Shown here: one piece after another, positions 25,985-34,641 of the stretch
How the letters are laid out: every line of letters starts with the position of its first letter
Position numbering within the stretch: the stretch's first letter is position 1
DNA from: Halogeometricum rufum
Lineage (GTDB): Archaea; Halobacteriota; Halobacteria; Halobacteriales; Haloferacaceae
NCBI RefSeq assembly: GCF_900112175.1
Contig: NZ_FOYT01000001.1
Span: 558,001-622,000 of the forward strand
Direction: 5' to 3'
Length of the DNA: 64,000 nucleotides
The notes under the pieces: generated by a model
The model's database searches: none
Seen by the model: only the letters and a program-made list of their open reading frames with translations
What the model was told of the DNA's origin: nothing
Position numbers and translations under genes: made by a program

Positions 25985-26194
25985 ATGAAGACTGACCGAC
26001 TCAAGAGCGCGCTGAGCGGGAACGAGATGCGAACGCTGAGCGTGGCGATACCGCTCTTGCAGGCCGTGTTCGCGCTCCTCCGGAAGAGGCCGAAGCGGGC
26101 GCTCCTCCTCGTCGGCGTCGCCCTCGTCTCGAGCCGGTCGACCAAACTCGGTACGGTCGCGCAGGTCCTCCTCCGGTTCCTCAGCCGCCGCTGA
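25985..26194 (+). CDS. Small basic hypothetical protein, 69 aa
   Basis: Starts MKTDRLKSALSGNEMRTLSV and contains two hydrophobic patches, IPLLQAVFALL and ALLLVGVALVSS, separated by RKRPKR. No family recognised. The strong positive charge is unusual in this acidic proteome and suits a membrane-peripheral or RNA-contacting peptide. It ends 6 bp before the start of a 327-aa membrane protein, implying co-translation. Confidence 0.5.
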   Translation: MKTDRLKSALSGNEMRTLSVAIPLLQAVFALLRKRPKRALLLVGVALVSSRSTKLGTVAQVLLRFLSRR

Positions 26195-26200
26195 CGCCCG

Positions 26201-27184
26201 ATGAGCGGTTCTCGCGACATTTCGTTCGCCCGAAGCCTCAGAGAGTGGTGGCTCGTCAACGGCGACCGACTGGCCGTCGCGGCGGTCCTCCTCGCCGTCG
26301 TCTTCGCCGGGTCGCTGTGGCTGACGCTCTCGGAGGTGCTCCGCATCGGCGAGGGCAGTTACATCCCGACGCTCCTCGGAAGCGGCGTCCTCTCGGGCCT
26401 CGCCACCATCATCACCGTCACGCTCTCCATCAACCAGCTCATCCTCTCGCGCATCTTCGGCGCGCCGAACGACCTGAACGACCGCCTCGACGCGACGCTG
26501 GACTTCCGGCGTGACGCCGCGGCGGTCCTCGACGTCACCACCGTCTCGAACGACCCGGGCACGTTCCTCGTGGAGATATCCGAGGCGGTGCGGGACCGGG
26601 CCTCCGCGCTCGAAGTCGAGGTGGCCGAAGTCGGCGACCCCTCCGACGGCGCGGTGCGGTCGTACGCCGAGGAGTTGCAGACGTACGCCGAGCAGTTCGG
26701 CGACGCCGACGACGAGAACACGACGATGGACGTCCTCTCTCGGACGCTCTCCTCGGAGTACGCCGAGCAGATGACCGCGACGCGCCACCTCAGAGAGGAG
26801 TTCGGCGACGACCTCTCCGCCGAGGCCGAAGCCGCGCTCGACGACCTGTACGACCTGCTCCGTGCCGTCGCCATCACTCGACAGTTCCTCAAGACGATGG
26901 CGCTCCAGCAGGACCTCGCGCTCCTGTCGAAGCGGCTCATCTACTCGGGTCTGCTCGCCCTCGCCGCGGCCGTCGTGACGGTGCTCCTCTACACCAGTCA
27001 GCCGTCGGTGGCCGTCCCCGCCACGCTCCTGCCGTGGGTCGTCAGCGCCGCGTTCGTCGTCGTCTTCGCGCCGATGGCGATTCTCGTCGCCCACATCTTC
27101 CGCGTCGCCACCGTCACGCGCTACACCGTCTCCGTCGGCCCGTTCGTCCCGCCCGAGGAGCAGACGGACATCGGTCGGTTCTGA
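26201..27184 (+). CDS. Conserved haloarchaeal membrane protein, 327 aa
   Basis: Two N-terminal helices (about 25-46 and 57-80), a long acidic helical cytoplasmic section (about 85-240) and two C-terminal helices (about 246-268 and 277-305). The second helix ends SINQLILSRIFGAPNDLNDRLD, which looks like a membrane-exit amphipathic helix. No catalytic motif is visible, and I do not recognise a characterised family. The layout resembles sensor or scaffold membrane proteins. It follows the 69-aa basic gene directly and converges on rtcA. Confidence 0.65.
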   Translation: MSGSRDISFARSLREWWLVNGDRLAVAAVLLAVVFAGSLWLTLSEVLRIGEGSYIPTLLGSGVLSGLATIITVTLSINQLILSRIFGAPNDLNDRLDATLDFRRDAAAVLDVTTVSNDPGTFLVEISEAVRDRASALEVEVAEVGDPSDGAVRSYAEELQTYAEQFGDADDENTTMDVLSRTLSSEYAEQMTATRHLREEFGDDLSAEAEAALDDLYDLLRAVAITRQFLKTMALQQDLALLSKRLIYSGLLALAAAVVTVLLYTSQPSVAVPATLLPWVVSAAFVVVFAPMAILVAHIFRVATVTRYTVSVGPFVPPEEQTDIGRF

Positions 27185-27200
27185 GGCGGCGGCCGGCGGG

Positions 27201-28274
27201 TCACTCGGGCGACGGCGCGGTCGCCACCACGCCGCCGGTACCGTCCTCCTCGTCGGCTCCCGTCTCTTCGCCGGTTCGACTCTCCTCGCCGTCGCCGACT
27301 CGGAGCCCGTAGCCGAACGCCCGTATCGTCTCGGCGTTCGTCCGCACGTGGTCGGTGACGCGTGGGAGTCGCAGTTCGCCGCCGGCGAGGGCGACCCACA
27401 GGAGCAGTTGGTCGCCGAGGTGTTCGTCCACCGGCGCGCCCGTCGCCCGCCACGACCGGAACGCCTCGACGGCCCGGCCGGCGACGTCCTCGGACGGGAG
27501 GCCGCGCTCTCCGACCGCGTCGAACCCCGCCCGCGACGACCCGCAGTCGGCGACGAGGGTGACGACGGCGCCCGGACAGTCCGATTCGACGTACCGCGCC
27601 GTCGCCTTCACCGGCCGCTCGGCCGTTCCCGCGCCGCCCAGTCGCTCACGGACGGCGTCGGCCATCCGCTCGGCCACCGACGCCGATTCGAGCGACTCCG
27701 AGGCGACGGCGGACGCCGAGAGGCGTTCGACCGGGCCGCGGTTCGACAGGCGGAGTTCCGACGGCGACGACGGCCGGAGCGTCAGCGTGAGACGGCCGCC
27801 GCCCGCGGGGTAGAACCCGCGCCGGTGGACGCTCAGGTCGGCGCGCACGCCGACGGCCCGCAGGAGGGGAAGTTTCACGTGGCGGAGGAAGTCCGCCGGC
27901 GGCGACCACTTCACGTCCGTCCCGCCGCGGACGGTGAGCGTGAGCGGTCGGTCGAGTGCGACGGCCAGCGGTGCGACGGCGTCGCAGACGAGGGTCGCGC
28001 TCCCCGCCGACCCGACGTCCACCGTGAACGTGCCGCCGCGGACCGCCTCCGGGGCGAACGAGAAGGCGTCGCTCTCCCGTTCGACGCCGTCGAGCGTCGC
28101 GTCCGTCGCCGCGCCGACGGCCTCGACGGCGGCGACGTGTTGCGGTCGGAGCCCCCGGTTCGGGCGGCTCCCCCGGACGTTCTCGACGCGAATCGCCTGC
28201 CCCGTGAGGGCGGACAGCGAGAGCGCGGTTCGGACGAGTTGGCCGCCGCCGTCGCCGCCGTCGAGTTCGAGCAT
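27201..28274 (-). CDS. rtcA: RNA 3'-terminal phosphate cyclase
   Basis: 357 aa, the standard size of RtcA, which converts RNA 3'-phosphates to 2',3'-cyclic phosphates using ATP through an adenylated His. The opening GGDGGGQLVRTALSLSALTG is the family N-terminal motif, and the nucleophilic His is predicted in HLGDQLLLW. SRPNRGLRPQH is also conserved. The start abuts the stop of the UspA gene with no gap, so the two are co-transcribed. No rtcB is present in the window. Confidence 0.92.
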   Translation of the reverse strand: MLELDGGDGGGQLVRTALSLSALTGQAIRVENVRGSRPNRGLRPQHVAAVEAVGAATDATLDGVERESDAFSFAPEAVRGGTFTVDVGSAGSATLVCDAVAPLAVALDRPLTLTVRGGTDVKWSPPADFLRHVKLPLLRAVGVRADLSVHRRGFYPAGGGRLTLTLRPSSPSELRLSNRGPVERLSASAVASESLESASVAERMADAVRERLGGAGTAERPVKATARYVESDCPGAVVTLVADCGSSRAGFDAVGERGLPSEDVAGRAVEAFRSWRATGAPVDEHLGDQLLLWVALAGGELRLPRVTDHVRTNAETIRAFGYGLRVGDGEESRTGEETGADEEDGTGGVVATAPSPE

Positions 28275-28691
28275 CTATCGGACGACGGTGACGGGGACGG
28301 TGGCGCGCTGGACGATGCTCTTGGCGACGCTGCCGACCATCCCCTCGACGCGACGGGAGAGGCCGCGGTGGCCGACGACGATGCCGTCCACGCCGTTCTC
28401 CTCGGCGTAGGACGGAATCGTCTGCGCGGGGTCGCCCCACAGCATCACCGTCTCGACGGAGACGCCGGACTCCCGGGCGCGTCCCTCGGCGGCCGCCAGT
28501 ATCTCCTCGCCGCGTTCCTCGGCGGCGTCGGGGTCCTCTCGGTACATCTCGTCGCCATCTTCGGCGACGACTCTGGGTTCGACCGAGTAGACGACCGACA
28601 GCGTCGCGTCGAGACGCGTCGCGAGCATCAGCGCGTGGTCGAGTGCCTTCTCCCCGGGTTCAGAGCCGTCGACGGCCACGACGTAGTGCAT
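28275..28691 (-). CDS. Universal stress protein (UspA), ATP-binding type
   Basis: 138 aa single Usp domain. The nucleotide loop GHRGLSRRVEGMVGS matches G-2x-G-9x-G(S/T), so ATP binding is expected. The N-terminal VVAVDGSEPGEKALDHAL is the usual start. It is the first gene of a two-gene unit with rtcA. The combination suggests a stress-linked RNA repair operon, but that is inference. Confidence 0.88.
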   Translation of the reverse strand: MHYVVAVDGSEPGEKALDHALMLATRLDATLSVVYSVEPRVVAEDGDEMYREDPDAAEERGEEILAAAEGRARESGVSVETVMLWGDPAQTIPSYAEENGVDGIVVGHRGLSRRVEGMVGSVAKSIVQRATVPVTVVR

Positions 28692-28823
28692 CGTTTCACC
28701 GTCTGCAATAGGGCGGCGGGGTGCTTATGTGTGGCTGTGGTACGGGCGCGCCAATCCCGTCGCTGCCCCGCGGTACGGGTGCGGGTACGGATGCGATGGG
28801 TTCGCGGAGAACGACCGGACGCC

Positions 28824-29345
28824 TCAGTGGACCAGTCGGCTACAGGTGCCGCAGAGGTGTTCCTCCTTCACGTCCACCTCGCGGACCGTGGGGGAGAAGG
28901 ACATGACGCACTTCGAGTTGTCGCAGTGTTCGAGTCCGAGCGTGTGGCCGATTTCGTGGACGACTTCCTTCCGGACCCGGTCGGAGAACACCTCGGCCTG
29001 CGGCTTGGTCGAGATGCCGCCGTCGGAGGACGTCTGGAGCCGATACGTCGAGATGACCGACCCGTTTCCGTTGAGATAGGCGAGTCCGAAGACGTAGTTT
29101 CGACGCCGGTAGTAGAGGTCCTGCGCCGTGATACCGATGTTCTTCTCGCCGCTGCCGACCCGACTCGCGAGTTCGATGAACTGCTCCGCTCGATACTGGT
29201 TCCGGCCGCGGTCGAACGCGCCTTCGGGGATGGACTGCTCGCTGTGGACGGTGACGTCGCAGTCGTAGACGCCGCGGAGGGCCGCAGAAGCCTCGCGCTT
29301 CACCTGCGCAGGGAGGTCCCCGATAGGCACGATATCGACAAGCAT
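28824..29345 (-). CDS. amzA: Archaemetzincin (zinc metalloprotease)
   Basis: 173 aa. The extended zinc motif is HEIGHTLGLEHC (His130, Glu131, His134, His140, Cys141). It is followed by Cys146 in KCVM, whose Met forms the Met-turn, and a CGTC pair (165-168) that completes the second structural zinc site typical of archaemetzincins. All expected residues are present. The longer reading upstream is antisense to the UPF0146 gene and was discarded; start at ATG 29345. It is divergent from UPF0146, with only 39 bp between the starts. Confidence 0.92.
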   Translation of the reverse strand: MLVDIVPIGDLPAQVKREASAALRGVYDCDVTVHSEQSIPEGAFDRGRNQYRAEQFIELASRVGSGEKNIGITAQDLYYRRRNYVFGLAYLNGNGSVISTYRLQTSSDGGISTKPQAEVFSDRVRKEVVHEIGHTLGLEHCDNSKCVMSFSPTVREVDVKEEHLCGTCSRLVH

Positions 29346-29384
29346 GAAAGTTGTTAAGCGGGGCGGTGTCATAAATATCCCGCC

Positions 29385-29816
29385 GTGGAATCCCCAGTTC
29401 GAGACGCTCTTACTGCACGTCTCTCGGAGTACGAGCGACTCACGGAGGTCGGGGTCGGCCGCCGTCCGGCGGTGGCCGTCGCCCTCGCCGCCGCCGGGTC
29501 GGCGGTGACCGTCACGGACGTCCACCCGTTCGACGTTCCCCCCGAACTCCGCTTCGTCGAGGACGACGTCGTGGCCGCGAGCGAACGCGCAGACCCCGGC
29601 CCGGCGTACCGCGCCGACGCCGTCTACGCACTGAACCTCCCGCCCGAACTCCACCGGCCGGTCCGCGACGTGGCTGCCGCCGTCGACGCGGACTTCCTGT
29701 TCACCACGCTCGGCTTCGACGCGCCCGCCGTCCCCTGCGACGCCGAGACGCTGGCCGACGGCGCCGAGACGCTGTACGTCGTCGCCTGCGACGACCGTCC
29801 GAAAGGACAACGCTAA
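29385..29816 (+). CDS. UPF0146 family protein
   Basis: 143 aa starting at GTG. The sequence [31 protein letters not shown] recalls a Rossmann-like nucleotide-binding fold and the UPF0146 family of archaeal proteins of unknown function. [16 protein letters not shown] is the second conserved block. A methyltransferase-like SAM pocket has been suggested by fold only; no catalytic residues can be assigned. Divergent from amzA; followed by a HAD gene 25 bp downstream on the same strand. Confidence 0.75.
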   Translation: MESPVRDALTARLSEYERLTEVGVGRRPAVAVALAAAGSAVTVTDVHPFDVPPELRFVEDDVVAASERADPGPAYRADAVYALNLPPELHRPVRDVAAAVDADFLFTTLGFDAPAVPCDAETLADGAETLYVVACDDRPKGQR

Positions 29817-29841
29817 CGGTTCCGCCCCGCCGCCTCTCGGT

Positions 29842-30714
29842 ATGCACGCAGACGCAGTCGTCCTCGACGTGGACGGCGTCCTCGTCGACGTGGCCGACTC
29901 TTACCGCCGCGCAATCGTCGAGTCGATAGCGCGCCTGTACGACCGGACCATCGACAAGGCCGACGTCCAACGGTTCAAGGACGCCGGCGGCTTCAACAAC
30001 GACTGGGAACTGACGGACGCCGCCGCGCTCTGTCTCCTCGTCGACGACCGAGCGCCGATGTCGGTCGCCGAGTTCACCGACCGCATCCACGACCGCGGCG
30101 GGGGACTCGCCGCCGCCGAAGCCGTCGCCGAGGCCCACCTCGACCCCGACGACTACGCGGCCGTCAGCGAGGCGTGGGACCGCGAGGGCCTCCGCGAGGC
30201 GTTTCAGGCGCTCTACCTCGGAACGGACCGCTACCGCGAACTGGAGGGCGGGGACCCGCCGTTCGAGGCCCCGGGCTACATCCACGACGAACCGGTCATC
30301 GTCGAGGGAGAGACGCTCGACTACCTCACCTCCAACCACCGCGTCGGCGTCCTCACCGGCCGCCCCGCCGCCGAGGCGGACATCGCCCTCTCGCGCGCCC
30401 GTCTGGCCGTCCCCGAGGACCACCGGTTCACGATGGACGACTGGGAGGAGGGCAAGCCTCACCCCCGCGCCCTCACGACGCTGGCGGACCGCCTCGACGC
30501 CGAGAGCGTCGTCTTCGTCGGCGACACCCTCGACGACGTGCGGACCGCCGTCAACGCCGCCGAGGCGGACGCCGGCAGGACGTACCACGGCGTCGGCGTC
30601 CTCACGGGCGGCCTGACCGGCGAGGCGGGCCGCGAGAAGTACGAGGCGGCGGGCGCGGCGGCCGTCGTCGACTCGGTGAACGACCTGCCGGACCTGCTGA
30701 CCGCTCAGGAGTGA
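29842..30714 (+). CDS. HAD-superfamily phosphatase (TIGR01548-like)
   Basis: 290 aa. Motif I is DVDGVLVD (nucleophile Asp9, acid/base Asp11), motif II lies in [13 protein letters not shown], the motif III Lys in GKPHPRAL, and motif IV is [10 protein letters not shown]. The central [15 protein letters not shown] is characteristic of the HAD-IA TIGR01548 subgroup known from archaea and cyanobacteria. The substrate is not established. Short spacing to UPF0146 suggests one transcript. Confidence 0.82.
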   Translation: MHADAVVLDVDGVLVDVADSYRRAIVESIARLYDRTIDKADVQRFKDAGGFNNDWELTDAAALCLLVDDRAPMSVAEFTDRIHDRGGGLAAAEAVAEAHLDPDDYAAVSEAWDREGLREAFQALYLGTDRYRELEGGDPPFEAPGYIHDEPVIVEGETLDYLTSNHRVGVLTGRPAAEADIALSRARLAVPEDHRFTMDDWEEGKPHPRALTTLADRLDAESVVFVGDTLDDVRTAVNAAEADAGRTYHGVGVLTGGLTGEAGREKYEAAGAAAVVDSVNDLPDLLTAQE

Positions 30715-30768
30715 CCGGTGGGCGTGAACAGGCGTACATTTAGGCCGACGGCGGCCCGACCCGAGAAC

Positions 30769-31152
30769 ATGGACGCGCTTCGTCTCGAACACCTCGTCTG
30801 GGCCGCCCTGTTCGGTCTGGTCGTCGCGGCACCGCTCGGGTTCTTCCTCGCGCCGGACCCGACGGGTTTCGTCCCGTTCGCCCTCGCTGCACTCGCGTTC
30901 GTCGTCGCCGTCCCGTTGGTGTTCCGCGCGTTCGCGTTCGCCGCGTCGCCGACGGCCGAGGCGGGCGACGTGACCGCGCGGTTCGCGTCGTTCTTCGTCG
31001 TCTCGTTCACCCTCCGACTGGGCCTCGACGCCGTCGGCTTCGGCGGACTCGCCGGTAACGTCGTCTCGCTCGCGGCCGGGTGGCTCGCCGCGACGTACGC
31101 GGCGACGCGACTGAACCCGCGCCGCTGGGGTCGGGGAGGTGTCTCGGCGTGA
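30769..31152 (+). CDS. Small polytopic membrane protein, 127 aa
   Basis: Three to four hydrophobic helices (about 8-30, 35-58, 68-88 and 92-110), with an Arg-rich C-terminus NPRRWGRGG. No family recognised. Its stop overlaps the GTG start of the next membrane gene by 3 to 4 bases, so the two are translationally coupled and may form a hetero-oligomer. Confidence 0.6.
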   Translation: MDALRLEHLVWAALFGLVVAAPLGFFLAPDPTGFVPFALAALAFVVAVPLVFRAFAFAASPTAEAGDVTARFASFFVVSFTLRLGLDAVGFGGLAGNVVSLAAGWLAATYAATRLNPRRWGRGGVSA

Positions 31153-31340
31153 GCGACACGCTCTCGCACCTCACGCGGTTTCTGGTCGTGATGTTCGCCG
31201 TGGACGCCCTCGGCCTCGGCGTCTGGGCCATCCTGCCGGCGACGGCGGGGATACGGCAGTACGTCCTGCTCGGGACGCTCGTCGTCGCGCCCCTGATAGC
31301 CTTCCTCGTCACGTACGGTCCCGAGTTCGAGTCGCCGTGA
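31149..31340 (+). CDS. Small two-helix membrane protein, 63 aa
   Basis: GTG start inside the overlap GTGA with the preceding stop. Two hydrophobic helices (about 8-29 and 37-54) and an acidic end (YGPEFESP). I do not recognise it; the coupled arrangement with the 127-aa membrane protein supports it being real. Confidence 0.6.
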   Translation: MSDTLSHLTRFLVVMFAVDALGLGVWAILPATAGIRQYVLLGTLVVAPLIAFLVTYGPEFESP

Positions 31341-31357
31341 GGGCGGGCGGTCCGGGT

Positions 31358-31381
31358 CCGCCGCCTCGCCGGAGGCGGCGG
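31358..31381. terminator. 10-bp perfect hairpin after membrane-gene pair
   Basis: CCGCCGCCTC / GAGGCGGCGG with a 4-nt loop, 18 bp after the stop of the 63-aa membrane gene and before npdG. It could end the upstream transcript or separate it from npdG. No T-tract follows immediately. Confidence 0.4.
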
Positions 31382-31434
31382 CAGACGCGCCCGGTCACGC
31401 AACGCTTTACCTGCCGCCGTCCGCAGTCGATAGC

Positions 31435-32103
31435 ATGCGAATCGCACTTCTCGGTGGGACCGGCGACATCGGCGAGGGACTCGCCCTGCGCTGGGCCTAC
31501 CACACGGACCACGACGTGGTCGTCGGCTCGCGCGACCCGGACAAGGCCCGCGCGAAGGCCGACGAGTACGAGACGGAACTGTCGAGTCGCGGCCGCGACG
31601 TGAAGGTCAACGGCTTCGCCAACGAGATGGCCGCCGACCGGGCGTCTATCGTCGTCCTCGCGGTGCCGCCGTACCACGTCGCCGACACCGTCGAGGCCGT
31701 CTCGGACAGTCTCGCCGAGGGCGACGTGCTGGTGACGCCCGCGGCGGGCATCAAGCGCGACGACGACGGCTTCCACTACCACCCGCCGGGCGCCGGCAGC
31801 GTCACGCAGTTGGTCGCCGACGCCGCCCCCGAGGGCGTCGCCGTCGTCGGCGCGTTCCACAACCTCGCGGCGGGCCGCCTCGCGGACCTGGACGCCGAGT
31901 TGGGCATCGACACCCTCGTGGTCGGCGACGACTTCGACTCGAAGGACATGGTGATGCGACTCGCCGAGGAGATACCGGAACTCCGCGCCCTCGACGTGGG
32001 CGGCATCGCCAACGCCGCGGAAGTCGAGTCGCTCACGCCGCTTCTCATCAACGTCGCCCGGAACAACGACGGCATGCACGACCTGGGCGTGCAGTTCCGG
32101 TAG
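31435..32103 (+). CDS. npdG: NADPH:coenzyme F420 oxidoreductase
   Basis: 222 aa. The dinucleotide motif GGTGDIGEGLALRWA at the N-terminus and VVVGSRDPDKA at the end of beta-2 (Ser/Arg favouring NADPH) match archaeal F420:NADPH reductases, which shuttle hydride between F420H2 and NADP+. The central PAAGIKRDDDGFHYHPPGAGS and the C-terminal SLTPLLINVARNN are typical of this family. It is apparently monocistronic and converges on an MFS gene. Confidence 0.9.
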   Translation: MRIALLGGTGDIGEGLALRWAYHTDHDVVVGSRDPDKARAKADEYETELSSRGRDVKVNGFANEMAADRASIVVLAVPPYHVADTVEAVSDSLAEGDVLVTPAAGIKRDDDGFHYHPPGAGSVTQLVADAAPEGVAVVGAFHNLAAGRLADLDAELGIDTLVVGDDFDSKDMVMRLAEEIPELRALDVGGIANAAEVESLTPLLINVARNNDGMHDLGVQFR

Positions 32104-32203
32104 GCCGCCGGTCGGCGCTCCGCCGGCGACTGTCGGTCGGCGACGTCGGCCTCTGCGGGGGCGTCGGTCTCTACGGAGGCTTCGGTCCCGGCGACGGCCC
32201 CGG

Positions 32204-33457
32204 CTACGACAGTTCCGACCGCGGCACCGTCGCCGCCTCCCCGTACAGCGTCTTCGCGACGAGGGCGCCGACGACGAGGACCAGTCCGACGCAGGCCAGA
32301 TACTCCGCGCGGAACCCGACTATCTCGACCAGCGGTACCGCGACGAGGGGGCCGAGCGTCGACCCGAGGTCGCCGAACACGTTGTAGACGCCGCCGAGTT
32401 TGCCCACGTCGTCCGAGGGGCTGAGGTCGCCGAGGTACGCGAGCAACGGCGGGTTCGACCCGCCGACGCCGACGCCGACGAGGGCGACGGCGACCAGCGT
32501 CGCCGCGAGCGTCGGGACGAGGGCGAGGAGGGCGAACCCGGCGGCGAGCAGTCCGAGTGCCGGCAGCGTCAGCGCCGCGCGGTTCGAGAGCCGGTCCGAG
32601 TAGCGACCGACGACGAGCGTGGTGAGACTCGACGCGACGACGGCGACGGCCATGACGACGCCGCTGACGCCCGTCTCGGACAGCACGCCGATGCTGATGT
32701 CGTGCGCGCCGGCGTAGAGGACGGCCGTCGAGAGGAGGACGCCGGCGAACAGGAACCGGACGGCGAAGTTGACCGCGCCGACGGTGAAGATGCGCACGTC
32801 CGTCCGGACGAGTTTCGGCACCTCGCGCAGCGAACTCGTCGCCGAGACGTCGGTGCGAACGTTCGGGAGGACCAACGCGACGACGGCGGCGGCGAACAGG
32901 CCGGCACAGCCGGCGACGAGGAACGCCTCCGAGTAGCCGAGGGCGTCGGTGACGAGGCCGCCGACCACGAGTCCGGCCGGGAAGCCGAGGCTCTGGCCGC
33001 CGCGCATGTAGCCGACCCACTTGCCGCGGTTCGCCGCCGTCGTGACGTGCGTGATGGTGCTGAACGCGCCGACGAACACGAACGCGGAGCCGACCCCCCA
33101 GACGGCCCGCGAGAGGACGAACACCGTCGCGCTGTCGAGGGGGACGACGGCCGCGTGGAGGCCGAGGACGTAGCCGAACGGCGCGAGTCCCTGCCCGACG
33201 AAGCCGGCTATCATCGGCCGGCGCGTCCCGTACCGGTCCAGCACCTGCCCGGCGGGCGTGTTCATCACCAGTCGAGTGAAACGGTTGGTCGAGAGGATGA
33301 GGCCGACGAGGAACGGCGAGATGCCGAGGATGGGTCCGAACGTCGGGAGCGTCGGGAAGGCGACGCCGGCGCCGACGCCGCCGAAGAACACGCCGGCGAT
33401 GAGGCTCCCGGCGACGAAGCGAACGCTCGGTTCGTCGCCGCCGAACCACCGGCTCAC
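32204..33457 (-). CDS. Major facilitator superfamily transporter
   Basis: 417 aa with about 12 hydrophobic helices in two halves; the loop between helices 2 and 3 is DRYGTRRPM, the MFS signature A variant. PAGLVVGGLV and GGSNPPLLAYLGDLSP lie in later helices. Substrate is unknown; drug or metabolite efflux is typical of this type. No ATG exists near the first helix. GTG 33457 (MSRWFGGDEPSV) gives a ten-residue cytoplasmic leader; starts further upstream would add Arg-rich sequence and cannot be excluded. Confidence 0.75.
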   Translation of the reverse strand: MSRWFGGDEPSVRFVAGSLIAGVFFGGVGAGVAFPTLPTFGPILGISPFLVGLILSTNRFTRLVMNTPAGQVLDRYGTRRPMIAGFVGQGLAPFGYVLGLHAAVVPLDSATVFVLSRAVWGVGSAFVFVGAFSTITHVTTAANRGKWVGYMRGGQSLGFPAGLVVGGLVTDALGYSEAFLVAGCAGLFAAAVVALVLPNVRTDVSATSSLREVPKLVRTDVRIFTVGAVNFAVRFLFAGVLLSTAVLYAGAHDISIGVLSETGVSGVVMAVAVVASSLTTLVVGRYSDRLSNRAALTLPALGLLAAGFALLALVPTLAATLVAVALVGVGVGGSNPPLLAYLGDLSPSDDVGKLGGVYNVFGDLGSTLGPLVAVPLVEIVGFRAEYLACVGLVLVVGALVAKTLYGEAATVPRSELS

Positions 33458-33668
33458 GTCCCGCCCCCTCGGTGTGTCGCTCCCGGGCGAGACCGAGCGC
33501 TCGCGGCGGTCGCCGGCGGGGTTCTCGTGGACGCCATCCTGACTGGCTGTGGAGTCGGCGACCCGCCTCTTGGTGCTTTGGAATCGGGCGTTTCCCTCCG
33601 CGAATCCGCTCGAGAGTCGGGTCGATCGGACACACCGCACGACCCGCGAACCGACGGTTCGAGCGGGG

Positions 33669-34199
33669 TCAGTCGTCCGCGAGAGTCTGCCGAATCTCCG
33701 CGGCGGTCTCGCGGTCCTCGACCATCAGGATGAACTCTCCCTCCCACTCGCCCTCGGCGATGTCCGCCGCGAGACGCGCCGAGACGCCGAACCGGTTGAC
33801 CGTCTCGCCGTCGTACCGCAGGACCACCTCGAACGGGTCGGGGTCTTCGCCGACGCCGGCCGCGCGAAACGCCTCGCTCACCTCGGCCGCCGTGGCGTCG
33901 GCGAGGACGACCGGCAGGCCGTACCCGCCCGACCGCTGTTTCTGCACCTCGCCGACGCGCGACACGCCGGCCCCGGTGAACAGCGTCCGGTCCGTCTCTG
34001 GGCCGACGAGGCGCATCTCGACGCTCGCCGGGTCCGCGGCGTCGGCGGTCGGCGTTCCGCCTTCGTCCGTCTCGGTTCTCGAACCCGATTGCGCCGTCGC
34101 GTCGTCGTCGGTTTCCAGTCCCGCGGCGGAGCATCCCGCGAGGAGGGCTGTCGCTGTCGTTCCGAACAGTCCGAGCGTCGCACGTCTGGAGGGCGGCAT
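33669..34199 (-). CDS. Tat lipoprotein with SecD P1-head-like domain
   Basis: 176 aa. RRATLGLFGTTATALLAGC is a twin-arginine lipoprotein signal with the lipid-accepting Cys23. After an acidic, Thr-rich linker (25-60) the domain VEMRLVGPETDRTLFTGAGVSRVG continues through YGLPVVLADATAAEVSEAF and ends GEWEGEFILMVEDRETAAEI. This resembles the extracytoplasmic P1-head (SecDF P1 head) of archaeal SecD, but without SecD's membrane helices. The protein should therefore sit on the outer face of the membrane. A Sec-translocon gene (secG) lies about 1.2 kb upstream on the same strand. Function is inferred. Confidence 0.65.
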   Translation of the reverse strand: MPPSRRATLGLFGTTATALLAGCSAAGLETDDDATAQSGSRTETDEGGTPTADAADPASVEMRLVGPETDRTLFTGAGVSRVGEVQKQRSGGYGLPVVLADATAAEVSEAFRAAGVGEDPDPFEVVLRYDGETVNRFGVSARLAADIAEGEWEGEFILMVEDRETAAEIRQTLADD

Positions 34200-34266
34200 A
34201 CACTCACCTATCGAACATGTCTACAAAGTTCTTGTGTGCTCGGAGTCGGGCGTTCTCGGGAGTCCG

Positions 34267-34569
34267 TCAGAAGCGGTCCCGCAGTTCGGCGCGCAGGTCG
34301 TCCAGCGAGGCGCCCTTCATCGAGAGGAGGACGAGCAGGTGATACACGAGGTCGGCGCTCTCGGCCAGCAACTCCTCGGTGTCGTCGTCCTTCGCCGCGA
34401 GGATGGCCTCCGTCGTCTCCTCGCCTATCTTCTCCAAGACGTAGTTCTCGCCCTTCTCGTGGGTGAACAAGGTCGTGGTGTACGAGTCGTCCGGCAACTC
34501 GGCCTTCCGCGCCTCGATGGTCGAGAACAGGGCGTCGAGCACCGCGTCGGAGTCGGATTCATCGGTCAT
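34267..34569 (-). CDS. hisE: Phosphoribosyl-ATP pyrophosphatase
   Basis: 100 aa all-alpha MazG-like enzyme catalysing the second step of histidine synthesis, PR-ATP to PR-AMP. Conserved metal-binding acidic clusters are visible in YVLEKIGEETTEAILAAK and LLAESADLVYHLLVLL. The size is normal for a free-standing HisE. It is third in the same-strand run secG-pdxT-hisE; hisH lies about 9 kb away, so histidine genes are dispersed. Confidence 0.92.
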   Translation of the reverse strand: MTDESDSDAVLDALFSTIEARKAELPDDSYTTTLFTHEKGENYVLEKIGEETTEAILAAKDDDTEELLAESADLVYHLLVLLSMKGASLDDLRAELRDRF

Positions 34570-34641
34570 ACCGGTGCGTGGGAACGTCGCGAGAAAACGG
34601 TTCTGACTCCCGAACGACGGCGCGAGCGTGTGAGACGAGCC

